This document shows, one piece after another, positions 7,732-16,285 of a DNA stretch of 18,656 nucleotides. The translations under genes and the position numbers were made by a program. The DNA comes from Chrysochromulina tobinii (taxonomy: Eukaryota; Haptophyta; Prymnesiales; Chrysochromulinaceae). Each line of letters starts with the position of its first letter. The first letter of the stretch is position 1. The stretch covers positions 1 through 18,656 of the forward strand of contig JWZX01001720.1 of NCBI GenBank assembly GCA_001275005.1, given 5' to 3'. A model generated the notes under the pieces. It was not told the DNA's origin, did not search any database, and worked only from the letters and a program-made list of their open reading frames with translations.

Positions 7732-10700
7732 ATGTCGGCCTCCTCCTTGGACTTCGTCGAAATCGGCCAGATGCTGTCGAGCATCGACCTGAACCCCGTG
7801 CAGGCGGCCTTGCAAGGCCCCAATCTGCCGCTGCTTTACGAATTCGTCTCCGACAAGAATGCCGTCCACTACGCGGACCGCGTGGGCTTCGAGGGCTACG
7901 CCCTGCAGTTCTCTGACGAGACGAAGGGCATCGTCGAGCTGGAGGCGATCGACAAGTGGGGTGCCGAGCTCGCCTCCATGTTGTACACGTACCGCAGCAT
8001 CGCGCGCGCCTTGCCCACCGTCGGCGGCGACGAGGCGCAAAAGCGTGCCATGTACGCCTCCTCATTCGAAGTGCTTGACCCGGTGATGGAAGGGATAAAA
8101 CAGCTGATCTTGTTCAAAGAGCGGGTCGTCGCCAAGTGGACCACCAACTTGGGTCTGCTCATCCGTGCGGAGGCGCGCCTGTGCGCCTCCAACAGTGACG
8201 GCGCCGCCATCCCGTGCGAGGCGCTCTACGTGCAGCTCCTCTCGACGCTCGACACGCTTGCCTTGATCGATGCGCTCAAGGACACGAAGGCGTGCCTGAA
8301 CAATGACTTCTCTGTGTACAAGCGTGCTTTCCAGCACTGCAGGGCCGACCTCCCCGACGCGCAGCAGAAGGACGCCGAGAACACGCTGCTGCAGCAGATG
8401 TTGCCCAGCCGCATGGTGATGCTCACCGCCCTGCGCGCGTCGGTGCAGAAGCTCGGAGGGTACGATACGGTGGTGGCCGACATGGCGACGCTCGCGATAG
8501 AACATCTAGAGAATGAGTGGTACCTGCTGCCTACAGAGAAGCACCGTCTGCTTCGTTCGGCCGCGCACGCGCTCTGGCTACTCGACTCGCCAGATAAGGG
8601 CGGGGTCAATGCCTTCCACCATCAGCGAATCAAGCGCGATCGGTTCGTCAAGTGGCTACGGCGGTACCCGATCGTGCCACTGTATGGCGACATGTTCGCC
8701 AACTTGCCTAGCGTGCTTGAGCGCTGCCCCAACTTTGGCACCATCAGCCCCACGGAGCTCATCGCACGAACGGGCCGTGAGGCGGGTGCCAGGGCCAGCC
8801 AGTACTCGGTCACGGCGCAGCTGCCGCCGCTGCGTGCGCAGGCTGTCGATCTCCAGAGCGAGATCACGCAGCTGCTCCGGCGGATCGACGCGCTCGGCGG
8901 TGCCGAGCGGTGCGAAGCGTCGCTCAAGAGCCGGCACGCGCACACCGAGCTCGCCCTTGAGCTACTCGAGCTCACAATGTGCGGCTGCCGGCTCATGTCG
9001 GGCGTGGCTGCCCTTCTCCACGAGGTCTTAGCATACAAGTGCGCGCACGTCGCGACGGATGCGGAGATGCACGAGCGCGCGCGCGGAGCCGAATGGTGCG
9101 ACTACGAGCGTGCGCTGCGCTATAACCTCGATGGTGCAGAAAAGTCGGCGCTCGTCGAGCTCGTGGCAACCCTTAAGGATCTCGAGCGCTGTCTTGGGCA
9201 CGTATGCGGCTCGAACGAGAGGTTGCTGTGCCGCGGCGTGCATGAGCTCACACAGCGCTTTATTCACCAGACAATGGGCGCTCCGACGCGCAAGGCCGTC
9301 AAGTACGAGAAGCGGGCGCTCAAGACGGTGCTCATGCAGCTGCGCAACCTGAGCGCCGACGCAGGCATAGCCAAGGAGGACATCGACCGATTGCTTGATG
9401 AGGAGGTCATCAAATCGAAGTGGTTTAAGCACTCGGAGAACCTCGGCTACCCGGCGCGCGCGGTGCCGCCCTCGCAGACGCAGCTCTGGCTGATGCGCGC
9501 GACGGCGCGCGCACTGTACGACGAGCGCTCACCGCACATCAAGGGAGGGATGATGCACGAGGCCCCCCTGAGCAAAGAGATCATCAAGGAGATGAGCGCC
9601 TTCGTGAGCGCCTCCGCCTGCTTCCCGTACCTGCTCCGCCTCTCGTCGACGCTGCAGGAGCTCGGCGACGTGTCCGTCTTGTGGATGCGCGAGTTCTTCC
9701 TCGAGCTCTCGCAGCGCGTGCAGTTCCCGATCTCAATGTCACTCCCCTCAATCCTGTGCAATCACGTGCTCGCCAACGGCAACTCACATTTGCTCCCAAG
9801 GCTGCTCTACACATTCGAAGCGTACTCGGACGGCGCGCGGCGCGCGCTCCAGACGCACCGGCAGCAGCACCTTCTCGTCGAGATCGAGGCCGAGACGAAC
9901 CTCGTCTTCGATCAGGTGCTCTGATGACCACTGATTGCCATTGATGACCCCTGATGATCATGGATTGCCTCGTCTTCGATCAGGTGCTCTAGCGGTGGGG
10001 ATTGCCACTCTGATCGCCCCACTGATCGCCTCACTGATCGCCCCACTGATCGCCTCGCCTCACTGATCGCCACCCGTTCGAGCAGGTGCTCTACGCACTC
10101 GCGGAGCAACTCTTAGGCCACTTCAAGACGAGAGCGGCCCTTGCGCTGCTGCCGCGCGAGCGCGAAGCCGCCTACACTCTCGTAGGCTCGGATGCCGAAG
10201 TGCGCGCGGCCGTGGGCAAGTGCTGGTTCGAGCCGCTGCTCAGGGTGCGCCACGCGCGCATCCTGTGTCGCCTTGCATGCAAGTGCTCATCACAGCGCTG
10301 TTCCCTCCCCACAGGTGCGCCACGCGCGCATCCTGGGTCGGTCCGTGCCTCTGCACCGGCTGCTCACGCAGCGCGTGAACTCACTCGTACGCCAATCACT
10401 CGCACTGGCTCTCGAGCGGTTCGAGTCCAAGTCGCTGGACATTGGGGTGGTCGAGCTGCACTGCACGCTACGCGTGGCGCGCCGCACGCATGCATACCTG
10501 AGTGAGCTCATGCCCGATTTGGATTCATACGAGGCCATGTGGATGGAGGCGTCCGAGTCGATCGCCTTCCTTTCCTTTTCGGGCCGAGTGCTCTCACACG
10601 CCCTGGCGGAGAGCTTCACTGACCTGCTCCCCAACTTCGCCTTCCGTCTGGACGCGGCAAGCTTCCAGCGCCCATTGCCCACGCCGTTCACGCAGCAGCC

Positions 10701-11847
10701 GGAGCGCTTCAACGCGCCACGTGTCCTCGGCCCGCACCTCGCCTTCGGCACACGCCAGCTCAATGCCGAGTACGCGATGCATGCGGCGCGCGCAAGCGGC
10801 TCGTTTGGGGCGGCACACGCGGGCGCACTGGTGGCGGTCCTGGGTGAGGCGGGCACGCAGAGGTTGCTAGGGAAACTCGCGGAGCACGTCGAGGAGCTGC
10901 TCGTCCACGAGGTGCGCAATCTCGTGGCCGAGGTGCAGGAAGGGCTGCCCGACGGGTTGGGCAAGCTGCCCTCGTACCAGTACGGTGCACACGGCTGCTA
11001 CCTGTTCTTCGAGGCGAAGCTCAAGGACATCGCCAACTACGACGAGCTGCACTCGTCTGTGTTCCACAGCTTTCGCCGGCTCGGAAACGCCTTCTTCCTT
11101 CTGCAGCTGCTCGAGAGCGCCGTGCTGAGCACCGCCAGCGCAGCGCTCCAGCAAATGCCGCCAGCCGGGCAGCCGCACCCAATGGTCGTTGCGGCCACCG
11201 CAGTCGCCGCCGCGCGGGATCAGCTGCCCGAGGATTCGGACATGGTCCTGATGTCCGAGCAGGTGCCCAGCCTTTCGGCGCCTCTCTCGTCGACCTCCTC
11301 CATCTTCGATCGCGCCCTCATCCGCGCTACAAAGGCGTTGGTGCCGTACAAGGACCTGTGGCTCGCTGGGGAAACGCCAGGCCTGGATCTCGGCCGGACC
11401 GACACGACGCGCGCCTTTCATCGCGTGTGGTCGGTGCTCTGCTTCCTCTACGCGTCCCAGTCGTACGATGAGAAGCCGCTGCCAGGTTCTTCGGACCGTG
11501 AGAGCGCGCCCTCTCGAGAGAACGCGCCGTCTCGAGCGCCGTCTCGGGCTCCGTGGCGCATCAGCTCCGATAACGAAACTCTCTTCGGGGATGGTATCCT
11601 CTTCGCGGGCACATGGCTGCTGCATGCCCTGTCGCAGTGCAACCGATACGAGCTGCTCGACTTTAGCTCCCACGTCCTCGCTGTGTACGACGCCGATCAG
11701 TCGCGCTCCTCCGACCCGACGCTCGCCACGACGCTCTCCAACTTTGTGCAACGCGTCCTCGTGATGCGCCGCGCGCACGAGCGCTTCACCGCGATGCTCG
11801 AGGCGCAGGGTGCGCCCACCGTCTACAACGTGTGGCGGCGGCTCTGA
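7732..11847 (+). CDS. CYFIP: CYFIP/Sra-1, Rac1-binding subunit of the WAVE regulatory complex
   Basis: Three exons, 7732-9915, 10086-10244 and 10315-11847, give 1291 residues (animal CYFIP is about 1253). Family signatures run the full length: MLYTYRSIARALP (83-95), NDFSVYKRAF (191-200), VPLYGDM, YERALRYNLDGAEKSALVE, WMREFFLELS, IEAETNLVFDQ at the end of exon 1, ILGRSVPLHRLLTQRV at the start of exon 3, QYGAHG and FGDGILFAGTWLL. CYFIP is a cytosolic subunit of the pentameric WAVE complex, which Rac-GTP activates to drive Arp2/3 actin branching. By alignment with the human protein recalled from memory, Rac A-site Arg190 is kept (R198); at the D-site Tyr967 and Pro963 are kept (Y1004, P1000) and Arg961 is Lys (K998). 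Both splice junctions restore family-conserved sequence without gaps. Introns show exon duplications. No partner WAVE subunit is in the window. Confidence 0.95.
9916..10085 (+). other. CYFIP intron 1 (170 bp, GT-AG)
   Basis: Translation stops two codons past the donor (CAG|GTGCTC then TGA), and CYFIP homology resumes after TTCGAGCAG|GTGCTC. Removing 9916-10085 joins FDQ to VLYALAEQ in phase 0, as the family requires. The 22 bp at 9901-9922 spanning the donor are copied exactly inside the intron at 9969-9990. The acceptor junction (10077-10092) matches the donor junction (9907-9922) at 15 of 16 bases. The rest is mainly a degenerate CTGATYGCC-type minisatellite. Confidence 0.92.
10010..10071. 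repeat. 12-bp-period minisatellite in CYFIP intron 1
   Basis: CTGATCGCC occurs at 10010, 10022, 10034, 10046 and 10063, the first four spaced exactly 12 bp. Related CTGATGACC and CTGATTGCC units fill the first part of the intron (9921-9968). The array makes up most of the intron. Confidence 0.9.
10245..10314 (+). other. CYFIP intron 2 (70 bp, GT-AG)
   Basis: Removing 10245-10314 joins WFEPLLR to VRHARILGRS in phase 0, the expected gap-free CYFIP sequence, and corrects a frame change. The acceptor has a pyrimidine tract (TTCCCTCCCCACAG). The first 21 bp of the intron (10245-10265) are identical to the first 21 bp of exon 3 (10315-10335), so the exon start is duplicated as the intron start. 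Confidence 0.92.
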
Positions 11848-11946
11848 TGGCCACAGGAACGCTCGCACCAACGGAGCCCCCGTGCAGATGGTTTCCACTG
11901 CTGTTTCTTTTTTATGCGTTACACATGTGGGGCTTGGTGCATGGCG

Positions 11947-11964
11947 GATCAAGAATCCTTGATC
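11947..11964. repeat. Perfect 7-bp inverted repeat after the CYFIP stop
   Basis: GATCAAG-AATC-CTTGATC forms a seven-pair stem with a four-base loop, 100 nt past the CYFIP stop codon and hence probably in its 3' UTR. No known RNA element is recognised. Confidence 0.5.
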
Positions 11965-12108
11965 GCTCGGCTCCTGAAGGCTTGCCTGCATCTATTCCTC
12001 TTTCCTGCAATCCCCAACCTCGACCTTCAGTCCTTCAGCTTCATCACACCCTATATACTACGGAGATTGCGTACCGGTAGCCCTAGTGACGAAACCCCCT
12101 GTTTGCCT

Positions 12109-12114
12109 AATAAA
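12109..12114 (+). terminator. Candidate polyadenylation signal for CYFIP
   Basis: A canonical AATAAA lies 262 nt past the CYFIP stop in an AT-richer patch. It is the only such hexamer noticed on the plus strand downstream of the gene. Whether this organism uses AATAAA is not known. Confidence 0.4.
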
Positions 12115-12274
12115 GAGATGACGAAACCATGCGAGGTCAGTGACGAAACTTCGACGAACCTTTTCCCGCATTTTTAGTGTCAGACACTCCAGTGTGACCC
12201 TTCGACTCTCAAACCTCGGCCCGGGGGGTCGGGTCCGGTCGCCTAGGGTCCGCGGATGGGTTGACCTCGGAGGT

Positions 12275-12297
12275 CGGGGTCGGGGTCGGAGGGGGGG
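12275..12297 (+). other. G-rich tract with G-quadruplex potential
   Basis: GGGG-TC-GGGG-TCGGA-GGGGGGG gives enough G-runs with short loops to fit a G-quadruplex consensus. It lies between the two converging 3' ends. Function is speculative. Confidence 0.35.
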
Positions 12298-12741
12298 TGT
12301 TTTCCCGAAAATATACCCTTGGCTGGGAGTCGCGCTCGTGGCTCGAGTGCAAGCGTAACCGTCCGAAGGATCCCGCTGCGAATTTGGATTCGTTTTATCC
12401 ACGAAGCTTGCATTGACTGATCTCCTCCGCCATCCAGACGTCCACCACGCCAGAATTCAGGTACGGGTCCTGTGCGCTGTTGTGCGCTGTGGTGTGCTGG
12501 CCGGCACCTAGCCGGCACCGCACGTCCGTCTCGTCTCACGTCGCTGCGGGCGCGGTGCCGCAGTCACGCGGCCCCGCCGGCCGGACACGCGTCACGGTCT
12601 CTATCCGGTATGCCAGCGCAGCGCCAGCGGGTCCGTGCGGGGCCCATGGCGGGGCGGGGCCATGCGTGCGGGGCGTGCGCGCCGACCTTTCGGCGAAAGA
12701 ATCCTCCTCACACCTCTGAGAGCTTGATAACTTACCTTCTT

Positions 12742-13740
12742 CTATACCAGTGACACTTCCATGATCGATACATCGGCGGTCCAGGAGCGGAATCGGCCCC
12801 GCGCGTAGCTCGTCGGTCGCCTCGACCAGAGGCAGCGCACGCGCAGCCCAGCCGCTGCGGCTGCCGTCAAGAAGTTGCGCAGGTGCGCATCGTCTTCATC
12901 CCAGCCGAGCGGAGCGTCGAGAAGCGCGCTGCGACTGCGATGCTCATGTGCGAGGATCGCACTCGGCGGCCTTGCTGCGCTTGATCCTTGGCGGCGCAGC
13001 AACAGGCCAATCGTACGTGCGAGCGCTGTATGCGTCTCGTTGGAAGCTTCGTCAGGCTCGGCGGCGTGGCCAAAGATCACATCCGAGGCGAGGAGCACGT
13101 CAAAGGGCGCGGAGTGGCAGGCCGCGTCCTCCGTGGCGTTCCAATCGAGGCGGCGTATCGCGATTTGCACGCCAGGTCCAATGTGCTGCTGATTGAGGGC
13201 GACGTTGGCGTGCGTGAGAGCGAGCAACTTCTCAGACCCTCCGTCTGTGAGCTGCACCGAGGATGCGCCGAGCGCTGCCGCGAAAATGCCGCACGCGCCA
13301 GTACCACATCCAAGCTCTAGCACACGCGTCCCTTTGATTTCGGCGCTGTGATTGCTGAGCCACTCGCACAGGGCCGCCGCGGAAGGCCAAATCTCACCTC
13401 CCGTGCCGTAATCTCCCGCATCGAAATCAGCCTCGTGTCGAGTCACGTATGTCTCAATCTTGCGCCACATACGGGCCTCTTCTTCGTCACTTGCCCACGA
13501 GTAGTCAGCTGTGTCAAGTTCCGACTGCTTCCCTTCTTCGAGTGTGAGATGTACGCCTGAAGGGAGGGGAGGCAGCTCAACCTCCTCGAAACCATACACG
13601 TCCTGCTCGGGCTTGCCACCCTCGCGCCGGAACATTGTGGCATGCGTACGACGTACACGCTCGTATCCATACGCATGGCGTGGTGCGGGTCGGATGTGCA
13701 ACGCGAGCGTGAGGAACGAAGACATGCCAATAGACACCAT
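12742..13740 (-). CDS. Class I SAM-dependent methyltransferase, Methyltransf_16 (METTL21/FAM86-like)
   Basis: From the first ATG (13740) the product is 332 residues. Motif I for S-adenosylmethionine binding is VLELGCGTGACG (140-151), followed by the acidic end of strand 2 (LTDGG, 164-168). The upstream GGEIWPSA (114-121) matches the G.x.WpsA segment that precedes motif I in this family, and ASDVIF (218-223) matches its ASDVVY-like post-motif-II signature. The family includes protein lysine methyltransferases that modify chaperones and translation factors; the substrate here is unknown. Helices around 233-250 and the C-terminal strands complete the fold, so the gene looks intact. ATG codons at 13725 and 13635 are alternative starts; the first 40 or so residues are not family-conserved and could be a targeting extension or UTR. 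It is divergent from, and only 54 bp away from, the coiled-coil gene. Confidence 0.85.
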   Translation of the reverse strand: MVSIGMSSFLTLALHIRPAPRHAYGYERVRRTHATMFRREGGKPEQDVYGFEEVELPPLPSGVHLTLEEGKQSELDTADYSWASDEEEARMWRKIETYVTRHEADFDAGDYGTGGEIWPSAAALCEWLSNHSAEIKGTRVLELGCGTGACGIFAAALGASSVQLTDGGSEKLLALTHANVALNQQHIGPGVQIAIRRLDWNATEDAACHSAPFDVLLASDVIFGHAAEPDEASNETHTALARTIGLLLRRQGSSAARPPSAILAHEHRSRSALLDAPLGWDEDDAHLRNFLTAAAAAGLRVRCLWSRRPTSYARGRFRSWTADVSIMEVSLV

Positions 13741-13794
13741 TAGTGAATTCCGCAATCCTCGGCCAGGACCATAACTGCCCTGCGCTGCACCACG
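13741..13794. promoter_or_regulatory. Very short divergent intergenic gap
   Basis: Only 54 bp separate the start codons of the methyltransferase (minus) and the coiled-coil gene (plus). No TATA box or known motif is visible. Either transcription starts overlap across the opposite coding region or one real start codon is further downstream. Confidence 0.5.
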
Positions 13795-15741
13795 ATGGGC
13801 CTCGAGGTCACGGGCCGCGACGTCAACGCGTCTGCGGGCGATGGCATGGGCATCCTTCCGAGCAATATGTTCGATGCGCCACCTAAGGCCGAGGCGCTCG
13901 ACCCGCGAGCCATTGCGATTGCGCAGCTGAGCGAGCTGCTCGAGTGGGAGCGCAAGGCGCGTGTGGAGGCACAGAATCGGGTGCTGGAGCTCGACGCGGA
14001 GTTACACCGCGTCCGCCTCGACGCAATCGCCGAGCGCGAGCGCCTCAAGCTCGAGCTGGCGGCCGCGGAGGCCGCAAATGGCGATGGGAACGACGCGGAG
14101 ATTGCGCTGCAGGATGCGACGCAGCGCTTCCACGACGAGCTCTCGGCGCTGAAAAAGCAGCTCCGTGAGCTCGAGCGCGAGAAGGCGGCCTCGGCCCAGG
14201 CACACGGCGCGGCCTCGGGCGAGCTCGAGAGCCACAAGCGCGCGGCCGCACGCGCGATGGCTGAGGCGCACGAGTTGCGCCGGCGCACGGGTCAAACGGC
14301 ACGGCGCGCGGCCGTGCAGCTGCGCGGGATCAAGGAGCAGTGGACGACGTGCCAGCTCGCGCTCACCGAGCAGGCCATCGAGACACGCACCATCTTTGAC
14401 GACGCGCGCGCCGCCTTCGCCAAGGCGGCCGCCTGCGTCATTCAGCGTGAGGCCGACGAAAAGCGAGCGCTCTTGGAGCAGGCGGCGGAGGCGGGCAAGC
14501 TGGCGGAGGCGCTCGCCGCGGCACGGGCCGAGGCGAAGAGGCTGGGCGAGGAGCTCAAGAGCACCGCGCCAGCTCTCGCGGAGGCGCAGTCTGCACTCAA
14601 GCGCGAGCGCGCCAACCTCAAGAGGCTGCAGGAGCTGTGTGACCGACTGAAGGATGAGCGTGCGGACGCCGCCGCGCTCGAGAAGGCGCGCGACGAGGCG
14701 CTTGCGAACGCGTTCGCGGCGGCGGTGCTCGAGAAGAAGCTGCGCAACGAGCTCGAGGGTGAGCGCGCCAAGACGCAGGCGCAGGCGGCACGTGTGCTTG
14801 CGGCGGAGTCCGCTGCCGCCGAGGCGCGCGCACAATCACAACGGTTCGAAGGGCAGGTGATGGAGTTGACGGCGGCGATCGAAGCGCTGCAGCGCCAGCT
14901 CAACCAGCGCGGTCCGCGCGTGAGCGGCGCGTCGCTGCGCCAGCTCGAGGCCGCTGCTCGCGAGCTCTACATCTCGGGCGGGCGACACATCGAGGGCTTC
15001 CTCAGCGCGCTCGCCAAGCTCGAGGTGCACCACGCGTACGAGGACGGCGAGTCCGAGGAAGGGAGCACGAAGCCCTCAAGGAAACCCTCAAGTGACGAGG
15101 TGGTGGGCTTTGTGGTGGGCGACGAGGCGACGGGCGTTGTGGTGGGCGCCGCGTCGCCTGCGGCACCCGCCAGCAGCAGCGGCGGCAGTGGCGGCGGCGA
15201 GCCACCGACCGGTCACGCCGACAGCTTCAGCGGAAGCCATGGTGGCAGCCGCAGCGGCGGCAGCCGCGGCAGCAGCATAGGCGCCGACGCAGCTCTGGCA
15301 TTGACCGTGCAATTGCCCGCGGCCCCTCTGCAGCCACTGGCGAGCAAGGCGACTGTGCCTTCGCCATGGGCTGATAGCAGCTTCGGCGTTGGCAAGGGGC
15401 GTAGCGGCCATGGGCTGCTTACGATGACCAAGGTGGCCAACGGCGCTGGCACGCGCGGACGACCTTCTGTTGAGCGGATGCCGCATCCCGCAGAGGGCAC
15501 TCCGCCGCCGCTGCTGCTACAAGTGGCGGATGGCCGAACAGGGCCTCTGCTTGCCGCGTCGTCGTCGGTGCCGAACTGCCCGCCAGTGGTGCGCGGCGGC
15601 GCGGTGCACGCGAGCGCGCCGGGGGTCGTTCTCACCGGGCTGCGCGCCGGTGGCATGCAGGGCGCTCCGACACGCCACGGCCAAGGAAGCTGGGACCACC
15701 GCGCCCAATTTGGTGGCGAGCGCATGCGTATGGCCCCATGA
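13795..15741 (+). CDS. Long coiled-coil protein, function unknown
   Basis: 648 residues, no intron evident. After a short N-terminal segment, residues about 40-375 are almost entirely Ala/Glu/Arg/Lys/Leu heptad-like sequence predicted by eye to form long coiled coils (for example LSALKKQLRELEREKA and LAEALAAARAEAKRLGEEL). A break at about 165-220 (TGQTARRAAVQLRGIKEQW to AAACVIQRE) is less repetitive. A more globular, possibly conserved helix pair, LRQLEAAARELYISGGRHIEG, ends the structured part near 405. The last 230 residues are Gly/Ser/Ala/Pro-rich and probably disordered. No catalytic motif or membrane segment is seen, and no family is recognised; a structural or scaffold role is a guess from the coiled coil. 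The start is the first ATG after an in-frame stop at 13744-13746, with A at -3 and G at +4; M18 (13846) is an alternative. Confidence 0.8.
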   Translation: MGLEVTGRDVNASAGDGMGILPSNMFDAPPKAEALDPRAIAIAQLSELLEWERKARVEAQNRVLELDAELHRVRLDAIAERERLKLELAAAEAANGDGNDAEIALQDATQRFHDELSALKKQLRELEREKAASAQAHGAASGELESHKRAAARAMAEAHELRRRTGQTARRAAVQLRGIKEQWTTCQLALTEQAIETRTIFDDARAAFAKAAACVIQREADEKRALLEQAAEAGKLAEALAAARAEAKRLGEELKSTAPALAEAQSALKRERANLKRLQELCDRLKDERADAAALEKARDEALANAFAAAVLEKKLRNELEGERAKTQAQAARVLAAESAAAEARAQSQRFEGQVMELTAAIEALQRQLNQRGPRVSGASLRQLEAAARELYISGGRHIEGFLSALAKLEVHHAYEDGESEEGSTKPSRKPSSDEVVGFVVGDEATGVVVGAASPAAPASSSGGSGGGEPPTGHADSFSGSHGGSRSGGSRGSSIGADAALALTVQLPAAPLQPLASKATVPSPWADSSFGVGKGRSGHGLLTMTKVANGAGTRGRPSVERMPHPAEGTPPPLLLQVADGRTGPLLAASSSVPNCPPVVRGGAVHASAPGVVLTGLRAGGMQGAPTRHGQGSWDHRAQFGGERMRMAP

Positions 15742-16285
15742 GCGCCGAGCTCAATCATGCGCGTATGCGGGTTGCATATGGTGGTGCAGCGCAGAGCGCA
15801 CGGCGCACCCAGTACGACCGCGTCGGGACAGCCAGTCAGCCACCCGCGCGATCACGTTAAAGCCGTCGACAGTCGTAGTCATGAAGACTTGGCCAGGAGT
15901 CATTGATTTGCCTGAGTGCCGTGCCACAGAGAACAGAAGTTAACGTTACTAGCCACTACGCGTCCCGCGGGTGCCGTCCCGGCTCGCCGCGTCCCGCGGG
16001 TCGCCGTCGGACGCCCACAAGACTCAGTCTATTAGACTCAAGAGCACTTGAATCTTGATTGCTGATCTCGTGATGGATTAACTCGTTTGTCGGTTGTTGT
16101 GATTTCCGGGAGATGTGGTATGGAATTGCCACAGTTGCGACTTGGACGGTTTCAGAGGTGATGACTCTGACGAAGCAAACTTCTCATCACCAAGTTTTCA
16201 TTCACTCGCCCTCGCGCACCTGCTCGCTCTTCGTCGTCGTCGCGACCGGGAGATCCACAGAAGCGCTAGTTGCGAGCAGGGAGTG
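15742..16285. other. Intergenic region between coiled-coil and armadillo genes
   Basis: No gene seen in 544 bp. It must contain the 3' end of the coiled-coil gene and the promoter and 5' UTR of the armadillo gene. No AATAAA was noticed. A 14-bp direct repeat CGCGTCCCGCGGGT occurs at 15959-15972 and 15988-16001, 29 bp apart. Two small adjacent hairpins follow: AGTCT-ATT-AGACT (16026-16038) and TCAAG-AGCA-CTTGA (16038-16051). From about 16020 to 16200 the DNA is clearly AT-richer than the flanking genes. Confidence 0.55.
15959..16001. repeat. 14-bp direct repeat pair
   Basis: CGCGTCCCGCGGGT is present twice with a 29-bp period in the region upstream of the armadillo gene. The core CCCGCGGG is itself palindromic, so each copy could be a protein-binding site. 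No factor is recognised. Confidence 0.5.

Larger units (their letters stand above)
11848..12741. other. Convergent 3' intergenic region (CYFIP and methyltransferase)
   Basis: About 890 bp between two converging stop codons, with no credible gene. It holds the two 3' UTRs. Visible elements are a perfect hairpin at 11947-11964, an AATAAA at 12109-12114, three TGACGAAAC copies (12087, 12119, 12141), a G-rich tract at 12275-12297, and short direct repeats around 12468-12515 (TGTGCGCTGT twice, GCCGGCACC twice). GC content rises sharply after about 12490. Confidence 0.6.

Noticed and set aside
7378-8040. N-terminal extension of the channel through the promoter into CYFIP
   Set aside because: It would overlap CYFIP coding sequence antisense and has no channel-like content, while the ATG at 7377 has an optimal start context.
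10192-10314. Treating the second CYFIP segment as a separate gene starting at 10192
   Set aside because: The frame before 10315 does not match CYFIP, whereas the frame starting at 10086 does; splicing at 10245-10314 gives continuous family sequence.
10420-10432. GGTTCGAGTCC resembling a tRNA T-loop
   Set aside because: It lies inside conserved CYFIP coding sequence and no acceptor, D or anticodon arm surrounds it.
10867-11991. 374-codon minus-strand frame over the CYFIP 3' half
   Set aside because: Antisense to conserved CYFIP sequence; no recognisable domain.
13741-13755. Methyltransferase start at a TTG codon at 13755
   Set aside because: TTG is not a likely eukaryotic start; the first ATG in frame is at 13740.
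14002-14835. Leu/Arg-rich minus-strand frame over the coiled-coil gene
   Set aside because: Mirror of the Glu/Ala/Leu-rich coiled-coil codons on the plus strand; the plus frame has a coherent heptad-like pattern.
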